In this document: positions 17,867 to 25,811 of the stretch, in pieces
Layout of the letters: each line of letters begins with the position of its first letter
How positions within the stretch are numbered: position 1 is the first letter of the stretch
Source of the DNA: Alcaligenes sp. SORT26
GTDB lineage: Bacteria; Pseudomonadota; Gammaproteobacteria; Burkholderiales; Burkholderiaceae_B
Assembly (NCBI RefSeq): GCF_017377875.1
Contig: NZ_CP070975.1
Coordinates: 1,922,001-1,986,000, forward strand
Reading direction: 5' to 3'
DNA length: 64,000 bases
Position numbers and translations under genes: made by a program
Notes under the pieces: model-generated
Databases searched by the model: none
Told to the model about the DNA's origin: nothing
What the model saw: the letters and a program-made list of their open reading frames with translations, nothing else

Positions 17867-18707
17867 AATTCCTTCGTTTCCTTAATAACGATAGCAAGAC
17901 TTTTTTGATACGCCTCATACTCGATCCCGGACTGTAAACGGAACAAAGCCCTACCATTTCTTGCGAACTTGGCAGGGGCTCGGGGACATGCTGGCAAATA
18001 CCGCTAATAAGCTTTGGATAATGCTTGTATCCAAATCCGGAAAGCAAAGGCCCGTAAAAAACGGGCCTCTATTGCAATCCGCCAAGCGGGGTGAATGATC
18101 CAACCGCCTTTTTTGAAGGCATCGTCGAGCTCGGGAAGCGCTGTGAACATTGTAAACGCCGTGCGCTCGCATGCGCGTCGTTTTGCGGTTTTTCTTGGTT
18201 TGCGCCGCCTTATCTTCCTGACTGACAGTTGAAAACCTGCTTACTTTAGCGGTGTATCTCCGATATAGCTCGCTCATCTTGTTGGTAACAAGAGTCTGGC
18301 ACTTTGAACACGAGCGTTGCGTGCTTGCATCATTTTGATGCGTTTAAGCCATAAGACTCACAACACACGATCAAAAGTCATGTCCTTGCCTACTCAGTTT
18401 GAAGTCCCGAAACCTTGCAGTTTGAGAAAAAACGGAAGGCGAAAGAGTATACACAGGCATTAAGACTATTCTATAAACGCATGGCCGCTTATACTGAAAA
18501 AAACTGGTCTTATTTTACTAAATGAAAATTCCTAATCAATAAAAGATGTTTAAATCAGTAAAAATGGAATTAAAAAATAAGATAAATTTCCACATTAAAA
18601 GCAGCGGCTCAGTAATAAAAGAAAGCAAACCTGATTTTATTGGGTTTTGTTGATTCTTTCTAAATAACTACTGCTCTTTGCCGCGCACTCCTTAACGGCA
18701 CAGCACT
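17867..18707. other. 840-bp intergenic region with hairpin and AT-rich tract
   Basis: No supported protein gene is seen. The left part must hold the aspA promoter. A hairpin AGGCCCGT (18048-18055) / ACGGGCCT (18061-18068) with T-rich sequence on its minus-strand side looks like a terminator for a minus-strand transcript starting upstream, perhaps a small RNA. A 108-codon minus-strand frame (17951-18277) runs straight through this hairpin and has no recognisable family. From about 18460 to 18670 the DNA is very AT-rich, just upstream of the MarR gene. Confidence 0.5.
18048..18068 (-). terminator. Hairpin, possible terminator of a minus-strand small RNA
   Basis: AGGCCCGT and ACGGGCCT pair perfectly around a five-base A-rich loop. 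On the minus strand the stem is followed by TTGCTTTCC, only a fair U-tract. No annotated gene reads into it, so it may end a non-coding transcript. Confidence 0.45.
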
Positions 18708-19265
18708 ATGAAATTACTCGATCTGAAATACCAAACTATCCTGAGCGAATCCCACCGCCAGGCTCACCCCAAAACCGAGGATATCGAACTGTGTTTACGC
18801 GTTCTGTCGCTGGCCTCCAGCATTAATCGCGCTTCCAGCACAGTTCTGAATGAGTTTGGCCTGTCCGAAGGCCGTCTTGTCCTCCTGTTTTTGCTTAGCC
18901 GCCAGCCCTCTGGCCTAAGCCCTGCCCTCCTGGCAGAACAGGCGGGCGTTACCCGCGCCACCATTACCGGCTTGCTTGACGGGCTGGAACAGCAGCAACT
19001 GCTGGTACGCCAAAACAATACCTCGGACCGCCGTGTGCTCACTGTTAAACTCACCGAAGCCGGACAAGAGTTGTGCGAGCACCTGCTGCCCTATTACATC
19101 GAGTGGCTCTCGGGTGTCTTTAGCCATGTTCCCCAGGATGTACGCGAACGCTTGTCCAATTTGTTATCCAGAGCCCTGAAAGGCGATGACACCCCGGAAA
19201 TCAAAGTTGAAAAGCCTCTTTCGCACGGAATCCCCGGAACCATGCAGCGCAGTTATATGGCTTAA
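18708..19265 (+). CDS. MarR-family transcriptional regulator
   Basis: A 185-residue winged-helix regulator. The MarR core is evident: LNEFGLSEGRLVLLFLLSRQPSGLSPALLAEQAGVTRATITGLLDGLEQQQLLVRQNNTSDRRVLTVKLTEAGQEL, where the recognition helix is followed by the DRR wing (about residues 100-115). The C-terminal 35 residues are an extension without a clear motif. The long AT-rich upstream region could contain its operator. The regulated genes are not evident, since it is followed at once by a strong terminator. Confidence 0.9.
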   Translation: MKLLDLKYQTILSESHRQAHPKTEDIELCLRVLSLASSINRASSTVLNEFGLSEGRLVLLFLLSRQPSGLSPALLAEQAGVTRATITGLLDGLEQQQLLVRQNNTSDRRVLTVKLTEAGQELCEHLLPYYIEWLSGVFSHVPQDVRERLSNLLSRALKGDDTPEIKVEKPLSHGIPGTMQRSYMA

Positions 19266-19318
19266 GGCATCAACCCGCCTTGTCCAGGGGCTGACTTTCC
19301 TGTCGGCCCAACACCATC

Positions 19319-19357
19319 AAGGGTGGCACCGATACGGTTGCCACCCTTTGTTTTCGT
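19319..19357 (+). terminator. Terminator after the MarR gene
   Basis: AAGGGTGGCACCG-ATA-CGGTTGCCACCCTT forms a long stem with one bulge (19319-19348), followed by TGTTTTCG. It separates the MarR gene from the next gene. Confidence 0.88.
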
Positions 19358-19376
19358 CCCTGCAAGGCTGAAGCTT

Positions 19377-19982
19377 ATGGATGCTGCTGTTATTGATGCC
19401 ATGAAAAAATGGCCCAATGTACCTGCCGTCAGCGGGTATATCTCTTTGGATCAGTCCGGCCATTGGCGACATCATCCGGCTGGCGATGCCAACCAGCATC
19501 CCGATCAGATTGGAGAGCGTATTGCCCATCAGGGCTTGCTGGCATTTTTCAATCGCAACTACCAATCGGATGAGCAAGGCCGCTGGTTTATCCAGAATGG
19601 TCCACAGCGCGTCTATATACGTCTGGATGCCGCCCCCCTGATTGTGTCTTTGGCAGAAGATCAGGCCCATTTGCAAGACCACACCGGCCGCCCGGTCGAG
19701 ACCATCCAGGCCTGGTTCATCAGTGCTGATGGCATGCTGTATCTGCGCACATCAGCAGGCCCGGCCTTGCTGGCAGGCCGCGATATGCCCGCTCTGCTGG
19801 AACAGCTACGAAATCCGGCGCAACAAGGGCTGGACAGCCTGGACCTGGAGCAGCCCAATCACAGTACTGGCTGGCATTTACCCGCCTACCCCACGCCGAG
19901 TTCCCTGACAGTCTGGTCTTCCTGCGTGTCGCCCGCCGAGGAATTGGCGTATATTGTTTTGCCAGAGCCCGATCCCACTTGA
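19377..19982 (+). CDS. Conserved protein of unknown function (DUF2946-type, family number uncertain)
   Basis: A 201-residue soluble protein. The pattern GYISLDQSGHWR, then a short acidic stretch, then FFNRNYQSDEQGRWFIQNGPQRVYIRLDAAPLIV is the hallmark of a small betaproteobacterial DUF family that I recall as DUF2946/DUF2944 without certainty. No catalytic motif is seen. It starts 20 bases after a terminator and its stop is followed within 20 bases by the Nudix gene, so the two are probably co-transcribed. Confidence 0.75.
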   Translation: MDAAVIDAMKKWPNVPAVSGYISLDQSGHWRHHPAGDANQHPDQIGERIAHQGLLAFFNRNYQSDEQGRWFIQNGPQRVYIRLDAAPLIVSLAEDQAHLQDHTGRPVETIQAWFISADGMLYLRTSAGPALLAGRDMPALLEQLRNPAQQGLDSLDLEQPNHSTGWHLPAYPTPSSLTVWSSCVSPAEELAYIVLPEPDPT

Positions 19983-20002
19983 ACCGCCATCACAGAATCT
20001 GC

Positions 20003-20593
20003 ATGACCCAGCCATCCGCCTCTTTCTACTTCCCCGCCCCACGCACACAAAACTTCTGCAATCAATGCGGCAGCAAACTGACACGCCTGGTGCCACCAGA
20101 CGATAACCGCATGCGCGATGTCTGCGAAAGCTGCGGTGCTGTTCATTACCAGAACCCCCGCAACGTGGTGGGTATTGTGCCTATGTGGAAAGACGATCAG
20201 GTCTTGCTGTGCCGTCGTGCCATCGAGCCACGCTACAACACCTGGACGCTGCCAGCCGGTTTCATGGAGCTGGGCGAGACGCTGGGACAAGGCGCTTTGC
20301 GTGAAATGGCTGAAGAGGCCGGTGCCCAGGTCGAGCCGGGCCCTCTCTTCACGGTTATCAGCGTGCCCTACGCCGAGCAAGTCCATGTGTACTATCTGGC
20401 CAAAGTCACCAGTGATGTACTGGACCCCGGCCCGGAATCTCTGGAAGCCCGCTTCTTTCACCTGGACGACATCCCTTGGGACAATCTGGCCTTCCGTACC
20501 GTTAGCGCCACCTTGGAGCGCTACGTCGCCGACCACAAGGCAGGCCGCTTCCAGATTCACGAATTTGATATCGCCCCCCGCGACCACGACTGA
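20003..20593 (+). CDS. Nudix hydrolase with zinc ribbon
   Basis: A 196-residue protein. An N-terminal four-cysteine zinc ribbon (FCNQCGSKL and CESCGAVHYQNPRN, about residues 20-50) is followed by a Nudix domain with the box GFMELGETLGQGALREMAEEAGA (about 87-109), which has all consensus positions (G-x5-E-x7-REUxEExGU). The arrangement resembles NudC-like NADH pyrophosphatases but the SQPWPFPxS-type tail is missing, so the substrate is open. Start ATG 20003 is preferred to a TTG overlapping the previous stop. Two bases separate it from aat. Confidence 0.88.
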   Translation: MTQPSASFYFPAPRTQNFCNQCGSKLTRLVPPDDNRMRDVCESCGAVHYQNPRNVVGIVPMWKDDQVLLCRRAIEPRYNTWTLPAGFMELGETLGQGALREMAEEAGAQVEPGPLFTVISVPYAEQVHVYYLAKVTSDVLDPGPESLEARFFHLDDIPWDNLAFRTVSATLERYVADHKAGRFQIHEFDIAPRDHD

Positions 20594-20595
20594 TC

Positions 20596-21324
20596 ATGTC
20601 GCTCGTATGGGTCGCTCCTGATCAGGCCCTGCCCAGCCCTGAACACGCCAGCCCCGAAGGGCTGGTCGCTGCCGGATTGGACTTAAGCGTTCCACGCCTC
20701 CTGGAGGCCTATAGCCAGGGCATGTTTCCCTGGTACAGCCCAGGCGATCCGGTTCTGTGGTGGTCCCCCGATCCGCGTATGGTGCTGGAAGTAGATCACT
20801 TCAAGATATCCCGTTCGCTAGGTAAAAAGCTGCGGCAAATCGCGCGTCAGCAATACGAAGATCATCCCCCCATCCGAGTCACCTGCGATCTGGCCTTCGA
20901 GCAGGTCATAGGCCAGTGCGCAGCCCAACGCAGCGCCACTGGCACATGGATCAGCCCGGATATTCAGCAGGTCTATACCGACTTGCATCACACAGGCTAC
21001 GCCCACAGCGTAGAAACCTGGGTGGATGACAAGCTGGTAGGCGGTTTGTATGGCGTGAATCTGGGCCGCTTCTTTTTTGGCGAATCCATGTTTGCCTTGC
21101 AAACCGATGCCAGCAAGATCGCCCTGGCCCATCTGGTGGATTTCCTGAAATTTGCCGGTGTGCCTTATATAGACTGCCAGCAAGAGACGGCCCATCTGGC
21201 CAGCCTGGGTGCCAGCCCCATTCCCCGAGCAGACTTCATGGACGCCCTGGCCTGGGCCAAAGACCAGCCCAGCCCGGTCTGGCCGCGTGGCGCTTTGCAA
21301 CTAGGCCTGCCCCCAACTTGCTAG
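20596..21324 (+). CDS. aat: Leucyl/phenylalanyl-tRNA--protein transferase
   Basis: A 242-residue Aat. The signature LLEAYSQGMFPWYSPGDPVLWWSPDPRMVL is near residue 35, and GGLYGVNLGRFFFGESMF (about 150) and HLVDFLKFAGVPYIDCQQETAHLASLGA (about 180) complete the GNAT-like catalytic domain. It transfers Leu or Phe from tRNA to N-terminal Arg or Lys, making N-degrons for ClpS/ClpAP. It sits next to bpt, the second transferase of the bacterial N-end rule. Confidence 0.96.
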   Translation: MSLVWVAPDQALPSPEHASPEGLVAAGLDLSVPRLLEAYSQGMFPWYSPGDPVLWWSPDPRMVLEVDHFKISRSLGKKLRQIARQQYEDHPPIRVTCDLAFEQVIGQCAAQRSATGTWISPDIQQVYTDLHHTGYAHSVETWVDDKLVGGLYGVNLGRFFFGESMFALQTDASKIALAHLVDFLKFAGVPYIDCQQETAHLASLGASPIPRADFMDALAWAKDQPSPVWPRGALQLGLPPTC

Positions 21325-21372
21325 GCTGGCGCGAGCATCCCATAATGGCTCTATCACGCTTGGCAGAGTCGC

Positions 21373-22098
21373 ATGAATTATCCCAAAGCACCCACCAGCC
21401 CCCAAACGCTGCAGTTCTATTCCACCGCCAGCTATCGCTGCAGCTATCTGCCTGAGCAACAGGCCCGCTCCCTGGTTGCCGCTCCTGCGCACCTGATTAA
21501 CGACACGGTCTACTCCAAACTGGTCCAGCAAGGCTTTCGGCGTAGCGGCACCTTTACCTACCGCCCCTACTGCGATCAGTGCCGCGCCTGCCTGCCCTTG
21601 CGCTGCGACACCCTGCACTTTCAACCCGATCGAACCCAGCGCCGAGCCAAAAAACGTCACGGCAATCTGATCGTGCAAGATCTGCCTTTGCACTGGAACG
21701 CCGAACACTACGAGCTGTACCGTCGCTATCAGGCCAGCCGCCACCCCGGCGCAGGCATGGACGAGGACGACCAGTCCCAGTACGCCCAGTTTCTGCTGGC
21801 CAGCCATGTCACCTCGCGCCTGCTGGAGTTTCGTGAACCCGACGGCACCTTGAAAATTGTGGCGGTCATCGACGTGCTGCAAGACGGGCTTTCCGCCGTC
21901 TATACCTTTTTTGATCCCGACGACACCGGCAGTCTGGGCACCTACGCCGTGCTCTGGCAACTGGACTATTGCCGTCAACAATCTCTGCCCTGGCTCTATT
22001 TAGGCTACTGGATCGAAGAAAGCCGTAAAATGGCCTACAAAACCCGCTTTCGCCCCTACCAGCTCCTGATGAAAGGTCGTTGGGAATGGCTGGCTTAA
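21373..22098 (+). CDS. bpt: Aspartate/glutamate leucyltransferase
   Basis: A 241-residue Bpt of the arginyltransferase (ATE1-like) family. The N-terminal domain has the conserved Cys set ([16 protein letters not shown], then [18 protein letters not shown], about residues 60-75). The C-terminal GNAT-like part includes [18 protein letters not shown] and [30 protein letters not shown]. It adds Leu to N-terminal Asp or Glu, extending the N-degron pathway started by Aat. A 48-base gap follows aat, so they probably share a transcript. Confidence 0.95.
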   Translation: MNYPKAPTSPQTLQFYSTASYRCSYLPEQQARSLVAAPAHLINDTVYSKLVQQGFRRSGTFTYRPYCDQCRACLPLRCDTLHFQPDRTQRRAKKRHGNLIVQDLPLHWNAEHYELYRRYQASRHPGAGMDEDDQSQYAQFLLASHVTSRLLEFREPDGTLKIVAVIDVLQDGLSAVYTFFDPDDTGSLGTYAVLWQLDYCRQQSLPWLYLGYWIEESRKMAYKTRFRPYQLLMKGRWEWLA

Positions 22099-22119
22099 CG
22101 TCCTCTTTTATCGATCCCC

Positions 22120-23154
22120 ATGTCTGCCCTATTCAGCCTTTATCCCTTGGCTCGCCGGGTGCTGTTCAGTCTGGATGCTGAACACGCTCACGAACTGACT
22201 CTGAAATCCCTGCATTGCGCCCACCAAACCCCTATTTTGGGTAGTTTGCTCAAAGACCTGCCCAGCAAACCTCTGGAACTGATGGGTCTGAAACTGCGCA
22301 ATCCTATCGGTCTGGCCGCTGGCCTGGATAAAAATGGCGCGCATATTGATGCTTTGGGCGCACTGGGCTTTGGTTTTGTGGAAGTCGGCACCGTCACCCC
22401 GAAAGCGCAGCCGGGCAACCCCAAACCACGCCTGTTCCGCTTGCCTGAAGCCAATAGCCTGATCAACCGCTTTGGCTTTAACAACCACGGCCTGGATACC
22501 TTTATTGAGAACGTCTGCCGCAGCCAGTTTCGCTCGCAAGGCGGCATTCTGGGTTTGAATATCGGCAAGAATGCGACTACCCCCATCGAACAGGCCGATC
22601 AGGACTACCTGACTTGCCTGCGCGCGGTCTACCCTCACGCGGACTACGTTACCGTCAATATTTCCTCGCCCAACACGCAAAACCTGCGTGCTTTGCAGGC
22701 TCAGGATGAACTGGCCCGTCTGCTGGGTGCCTTGCAATCGCTGCGCACCGAGCTCGCCGACGAGCATAAGCGCTACGTACCTATTGTGGTGAAAATTGCC
22801 CCCGATCTGGATCAATCGCAGATTGATGCCATTGCCGACACGGTGCCGTCTCAAGGTCTGGATGGCATTATTGCCACCAACACCACCTTGTCGCGCGATG
22901 CGGTCCAAGGCTTGCGACATGGTCAGGAACAAGGCGGTTTGTCCGGCCCACCCGTACACGAATTGTCCTTGAACGTGATTCGTCGTCTGCGCGAGCAACT
23001 AGGCCCCGACTTCCCCATTATCGGGGTAGGCGGTATCGAGTCCGGCCGCCAGGCTCAGGAAAAAATCCAGGCAGGTGCCCAGGCTGTTCAGTTGTATACC
23101 GGCTTGATTTACAAAGGCCCGGCTCTGATTTCCGAGTGCATCCGCGCTCTGTAA
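22120..23154 (+). CDS. pyrD: Dihydroorotate dehydrogenase (quinone), class 2
   Basis: A 344-residue class 2 PyrD. Hallmarks: [50 protein letters not shown] (about residues 60-110), [26 protein letters not shown] with the catalytic Ser region, and [29 protein letters not shown] near the end. The N-terminal helices that insert in the membrane are present. It oxidises dihydroorotate with ubiquinone in pyrimidine synthesis. It probably belongs to the unit beginning at 19377. Confidence 0.96.
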   Translation: MSALFSLYPLARRVLFSLDAEHAHELTLKSLHCAHQTPILGSLLKDLPSKPLELMGLKLRNPIGLAAGLDKNGAHIDALGALGFGFVEVGTVTPKAQPGNPKPRLFRLPEANSLINRFGFNNHGLDTFIENVCRSQFRSQGGILGLNIGKNATTPIEQADQDYLTCLRAVYPHADYVTVNISSPNTQNLRALQAQDELARLLGALQSLRTELADEHKRYVPIVVKIAPDLDQSQIDAIADTVPSQGLDGIIATNTTLSRDAVQGLRHGQEQGGLSGPPVHELSLNVIRRLREQLGPDFPIIGVGGIESGRQAQEKIQAGAQAVQLYTGLIYKGPALISECIRAL

Positions 23155-23161
23155 AACGCAC

Positions 23162-23184
23162 ATTGCCCGCTTTATGCGGGCAAT
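23162..23184 (+). terminator. Hairpin downstream of pyrD
   Basis: ATTGCCCGC-TTTAT-GCGGGCAAT is a perfect 9-bp stem just after pyrD but has no T-run; it may stabilise the 3' end of the message while the next hairpin terminates. Confidence 0.45.
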
Positions 23185-23223
23185 AGCATCCTGTCCTGCA
23201 GCACCGCCTGCATTGCGCACAAG

Positions 23224-23256
23224 AAAAAAGCCAGCTCATTGAGCTGGCTTTTTCTT
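23224..23256. terminator. Bidirectional terminator between pyrD and phasin
   Basis: AAAAAAGCCAGCTC-ATT-GAGCTGGCTTTTTC: a strong stem with A-run on one side and T-run on the other, placed between convergent genes. Confidence 0.93.
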
Positions 23257-23287
23257 TAGCACCTGATCAAATCAGGCAAGCAAATGC

Positions 23288-23887
23288 TTACTTCTTGCTG
23301 GTAGCAGCCGTTGCAGCAGCGGCAGCCGCTTCAACAGTTTTGTTGCTGGCTTCAGTGACTTGAGCAGCAGCTTTCAAGCTGGCGTTAGTAGCAGCCTGGA
23401 TGTTGCTCTCAGCAGCATCAGCAGCTTGGCGAGCAGCTTTAACAACGGTTTCAGCCGCGTTGGAAGCCGTAGCGAAAGAAGACTTCAGCAGAGCAACAGC
23501 GCTTTCAGTGCCGGTAGGCGCATTCTTGGCCAGTTGGTCGATAGCGTCAGCAGCGTGTTGCTGGCCTTGAGCCAATTGAGCTTCAGCGATACGCGACAGG
23601 TTCAGTTGCAGATCGGAGAAAATGTCGTACACGCTTTTGCCGTATTCCAGAGCTTGGGCAGCGTTAGGCTTGGCCACGGTTTGCGACAGGGCAACAACGT
23701 CTTGCACGTCTTTGGCATTGATGGCTTGCTGGGATTGGCCAGCCGCTTGTTCCAGCGAGCTGCGCAGCAGGTTCAGATTCAGACCAACCAGCTTTTCAAA
23801 GCCTTGTAGCAATTGACCTTGAGCGGCGAACAGATTGTTCAAGGTAGCTTGTTGGGATTCCAGTACGTTTTGTGGAATAGCACTCAT
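23288..23887 (-). CDS. phaP: Phasin family protein
   Basis: A 199-residue phasin-2 type protein. It is Ala-rich and almost wholly helical: an N-terminal region NLFAAQGQLLQGFEKLVGLNLNLLRSSLEQ, then LEYGKSVYDIFSDLQLNLSRIAEAQLAQ and a lysine/alanine-rich C-terminus (AAAAAATAATSKK) like those of granule-binding phasins. It coats polyhydroxyalkanoate granules. AAGGAA precedes the ATG. A good sigma70 promoter at 24028-24056 is flanked by two copies of a palindromic operator, so expression is probably tightly controlled. No other PHA genes are in the window. Confidence 0.9.
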   Translation of the reverse strand: MSAIPQNVLESQQATLNNLFAAQGQLLQGFEKLVGLNLNLLRSSLEQAAGQSQQAINAKDVQDVVALSQTVAKPNAAQALEYGKSVYDIFSDLQLNLSRIAEAQLAQGQQHAADAIDQLAKNAPTGTESAVALLKSSFATASNAAETVVKAARQAADAAESNIQAATNASLKAAAQVTEASNKTVEAAAAAATAATSKK

Positions 23888-24007
23888 GATGTTTTCCTTG
23901 GAGATACGTGGCCTGGGTCAAGCCAGCGTGAAATTAGTGTCAGTGTTACTAGACAAGGGTCTGAAGAAGGCCCGGCCCATTCGCAACTACGCAAGGCAAA
24001 CCTTCTA

Positions 24008-24022
24008 TGTTGCAACGCAACA
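24008..24022. promoter_or_regulatory. Operator palindrome at the phasin transcription start
   Basis: TGTTGC-AAC-GCAACA is a perfect 6-bp inverted repeat around 3 bp. It lies just downstream of the phasin -10 box, overlapping the likely start point, a position typical of repression. Confidence 0.65.
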
Positions 24023-24027
24023 ATTCA

Positions 24028-24056
24028 ACTTTAAGCGCTATCCAAATCAAAGTCAA
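24028..24056 (-). promoter_or_regulatory. Core promoter of the phasin gene
   Basis: On the minus strand TTGACT (24056-24051), 17 bp spacer and TAAAGT (24033-24028) form a good -35/-10 pair about 140 bases before the phasin start. The operator palindromes lie directly on either side. Confidence 0.7.
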
Positions 24057-24061
24057 CGGAA

Positions 24062-24080
24062 TTTGTTGCGCTGCAACAAA
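24062..24080. promoter_or_regulatory. Operator palindrome upstream of the phasin -35 box
   Basis: TTTGTTGC-GCT-GCAACAAA is a perfect 8-bp inverted repeat around 3 bp, six bases upstream of the -35 box. It has the same core as the site at 24008 and the site at 24949. Candidate binding proteins are the adjacent IclR regulator or a PhaR-type repressor, whose known sites are TGC-rich. Confidence 0.68.
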
Positions 24081-24130
24081 ACAGTGCTGAGCTTATCGTC
24101 AAAACGCATAAACAGCGTAAAAACACAGAC

Positions 24131-24934
24131 TTAGCGCTGCTTGTCGTATCCCAGAGTTTCGGAAATTTTGGCAGCCGTGCTGAGCAGAACGGGAATCCAG
24201 TCGTCGTGCAAACGCTCGGCAGGAGCCGACAAAGACAGGCCCGCCAGGAGCTTGCCGGTGTCGTCGTACACGCCAGCCGCAATACAGCGTACGCCCATCT
24301 CCAGCTCTTCATTGTCGCGGGCGTAACCCAGACGACGAACTTGGGCCAATTCTCGTTCCAGCAGTTCCAACTGAGTAATGCTGTTACGGGTCGCCCCTGC
24401 CAGACCGGTGCGCATCACATAAGCGCGAACCTGACGCGGTTCCCAGGAAGCCAGGAACAGCTTGCCGGTCGAGGTCAGATGTAAAGGCGCGTGCCCGCCA
24501 ATGGCGCGCACCACCTGCATGCCGGAGCTTTCACTCCAGGAGCGTTCTACATAGACAATTTCATCGCCCTGCTGCAAGGACAGATTCACCGTTTGGCCGG
24601 TGTATTTATGCAGCTCGCGCATCGGAGCCAAGGAGGCCGCACGTACGTTCAAACGTCCTTTGACCAACGAGCCCAACTCCAGCAGACGCATGCCCAGTCG
24701 GTACAAACCGCTGTCCACCCGTTCAACATAGCGCCCCACCACCAGATCGTTAAGGATACGGTGAGTAGTCGATGTATGCAGGCCGGTTGCCGCCGCCAGA
24801 TTCTTCAATGCGACAGGCTCAGACTGCTTGGCCAGTTCGTCCAATAGAATCATGGCGCGTTCCAGAACCTGGATCGACATCTGACCACCATTGCTGGACG
24901 ACGCGCTAGAAGGCGTAAAGGAATTTGTTGTCAT
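24131..24934 (-). CDS. IclR-family transcriptional regulator
   Basis: A 267-residue IclR-type regulator. After a Ser-rich N-terminal tail comes the winged helix (MSIQVLERAMILLDELAKQSEPVALKNLAAATGLHTSTTHRILNDLVVGRYVER, about residues 20-75) and then the effector domain (LAPMRELHKYTGQTVNLSLQQGDEIVYVERSWSE, APLHLTSTGKLFLA, and EELEMGVRCIAAGVYDDTGKLLAGLSLSAPAERL). ATG 24934 is preferred because the upstream ATG would give an unlikely hydrophobic start. A copy of the TGTTGC palindrome lies directly upstream, which suggests autoregulation and control of the phasin gene. Confidence 0.92.
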   Translation of the reverse strand: MTTNSFTPSSASSSNGGQMSIQVLERAMILLDELAKQSEPVALKNLAAATGLHTSTTHRILNDLVVGRYVERVDSGLYRLGMRLLELGSLVKGRLNVRAASLAPMRELHKYTGQTVNLSLQQGDEIVYVERSWSESSGMQVVRAIGGHAPLHLTSTGKLFLASWEPRQVRAYVMRTGLAGATRNSITQLELLERELAQVRRLGYARDNEELEMGVRCIAAGVYDDTGKLLAGLSLSAPAERLHDDWIPVLLSTAAKISETLGYDKQR

Positions 24935-24948
24935 TATTAGGAGAATTA

Positions 24949-24963
24949 TGATGCAACGCAACA
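24949..24963. promoter_or_regulatory. Third copy of the operator palindrome at the iclR start
   Basis: TGATGC-AAC-GCAACA matches the phasin operators with one mismatch and lies 15 bases upstream of the iclR start codon. Confidence 0.55.
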
Positions 24964-25001
24964 AATTCCATAATATGAAATGGCCGCGCGCTTGGCAAGC
25001 G

Positions 25002-25811
25002 CTATTTTAGCGCAGGGCTCAAGCTCCCGCCCAGGTCCAACACCTGCTGCCGCAAGTAAGCCAAGGCTTCGGCCGCCGCTTCCGGCTCCCCTTTCACACC
25101 CAGATCAATATGCGGCTGCCCGCCCGACTCGCCCACGCTAGGCAAGCTGAAGGCTTTCACGCCCGGCCAGTTCAATTCCACATGCTCCATGGCAGGCGTA
25201 ATCCGGGACTCCGGCAAGTTGAAAGCCAGAAAAGAATGCTCCACCCGATGAGCCAAATGGTGCAACTCACGGTAGCGGGTATCCAGCGTCCACTCCATCA
25301 TGGGCCAGGCCATGATCGGAAAGCCGGGCATGAAAGTGTGATTGCGAATAAAAAAGCCGGGAATCTTGTTATAGGTATTGGGCACAATCTCTGCCCCTTC
25401 CGGGAACATGCCCATCTGCAAACGCTGCTGATTCTCGGGCAAGGACATATCGGCACTGCCCACCCCATTGAGCTCGTTTTCAGCACAACGCTCGGTAATC
25501 AAGGCGGCGGCTTCAGGATGCAGCATCAGGGCTACGCCCAAGGCCTTGGCCGCAGCCTGACGAGTCTGATCATCCGGTGTGGCCCCAATCCCGCCACAGC
25601 AAAACACAATATCCGGTGTCGCAAAACTGCGTTCCAAGGTAGCGGCAATCGTATCCAGATCATCGGGGATGATCTGTGCGCCCCCCAGTTGCAAGCCCCT
25701 GGCACCCAGCAGCTCGATCAGCTTTGAAAAATGTTTATCGTAGCGACGTCCCGACAGGATTTCATCGCCAATGATAATCAGCCGAATAACGGCTTGATCC
25801 TTAGTTGTCAT
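25002..25811 (-). CDS. CinA-like molybdopterin-binding domain protein
   Basis: About 269 residues with a MoaB/MogA-like fold: LIIIGDEILSGRRYDKHFSKLIELLGARGLQLGGAQIIPDDLDTIAATLERSF, then DIVFCCGGIGATPDDQTRQAAAKALGV, the family motif (about residues 65-90). It lacks the C-terminal amidase domain of full CinA. The second half (NKIPGFFIRNHTFMPGFPIMAWPMMEW) is as in stand-alone CinA N-terminal proteins. The function of these proteins is not settled. ATG 25811 overlaps the end of the EI24 gene by 11 bases, so the two are translationally coupled. Confidence 0.82.
   Translation of the reverse strand: MTTKDQAVIRLIIIGDEILSGRRYDKHFSKLIELLGARGLQLGGAQIIPDDLDTIAATLERSFATPDIVFCCGGIGATPDDQTRQAAAKALGVALMLHPEAAALITERCAENELNGVGSADMSLPENQQRLQMGMFPEGAEIVPNTYNKIPGFFIRNHTFMPGFPIMAWPMMEWTLDTRYRELHHLAHRVEHSFLAFNLPESRITPAMEHVELNWPGVKAFSLPSVGESGGQPHIDLGVKGEPEAAAEALAYLRQQVLDLGGSLSPALK

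Noticed and set aside
17951-18277. 108-codon minus-strand frame upstream of aspA
   Set aside because: It runs through a terminator-like hairpin and has no recognisable family; a small RNA is more plausible.
24949-25011. Short plus-strand frame with AGGAG upstream, across the iclR operator
   Set aside because: Only about 20 codons, antisense to the iclR promoter, and no sign of conservation can be judged; the AGGAG could be chance.
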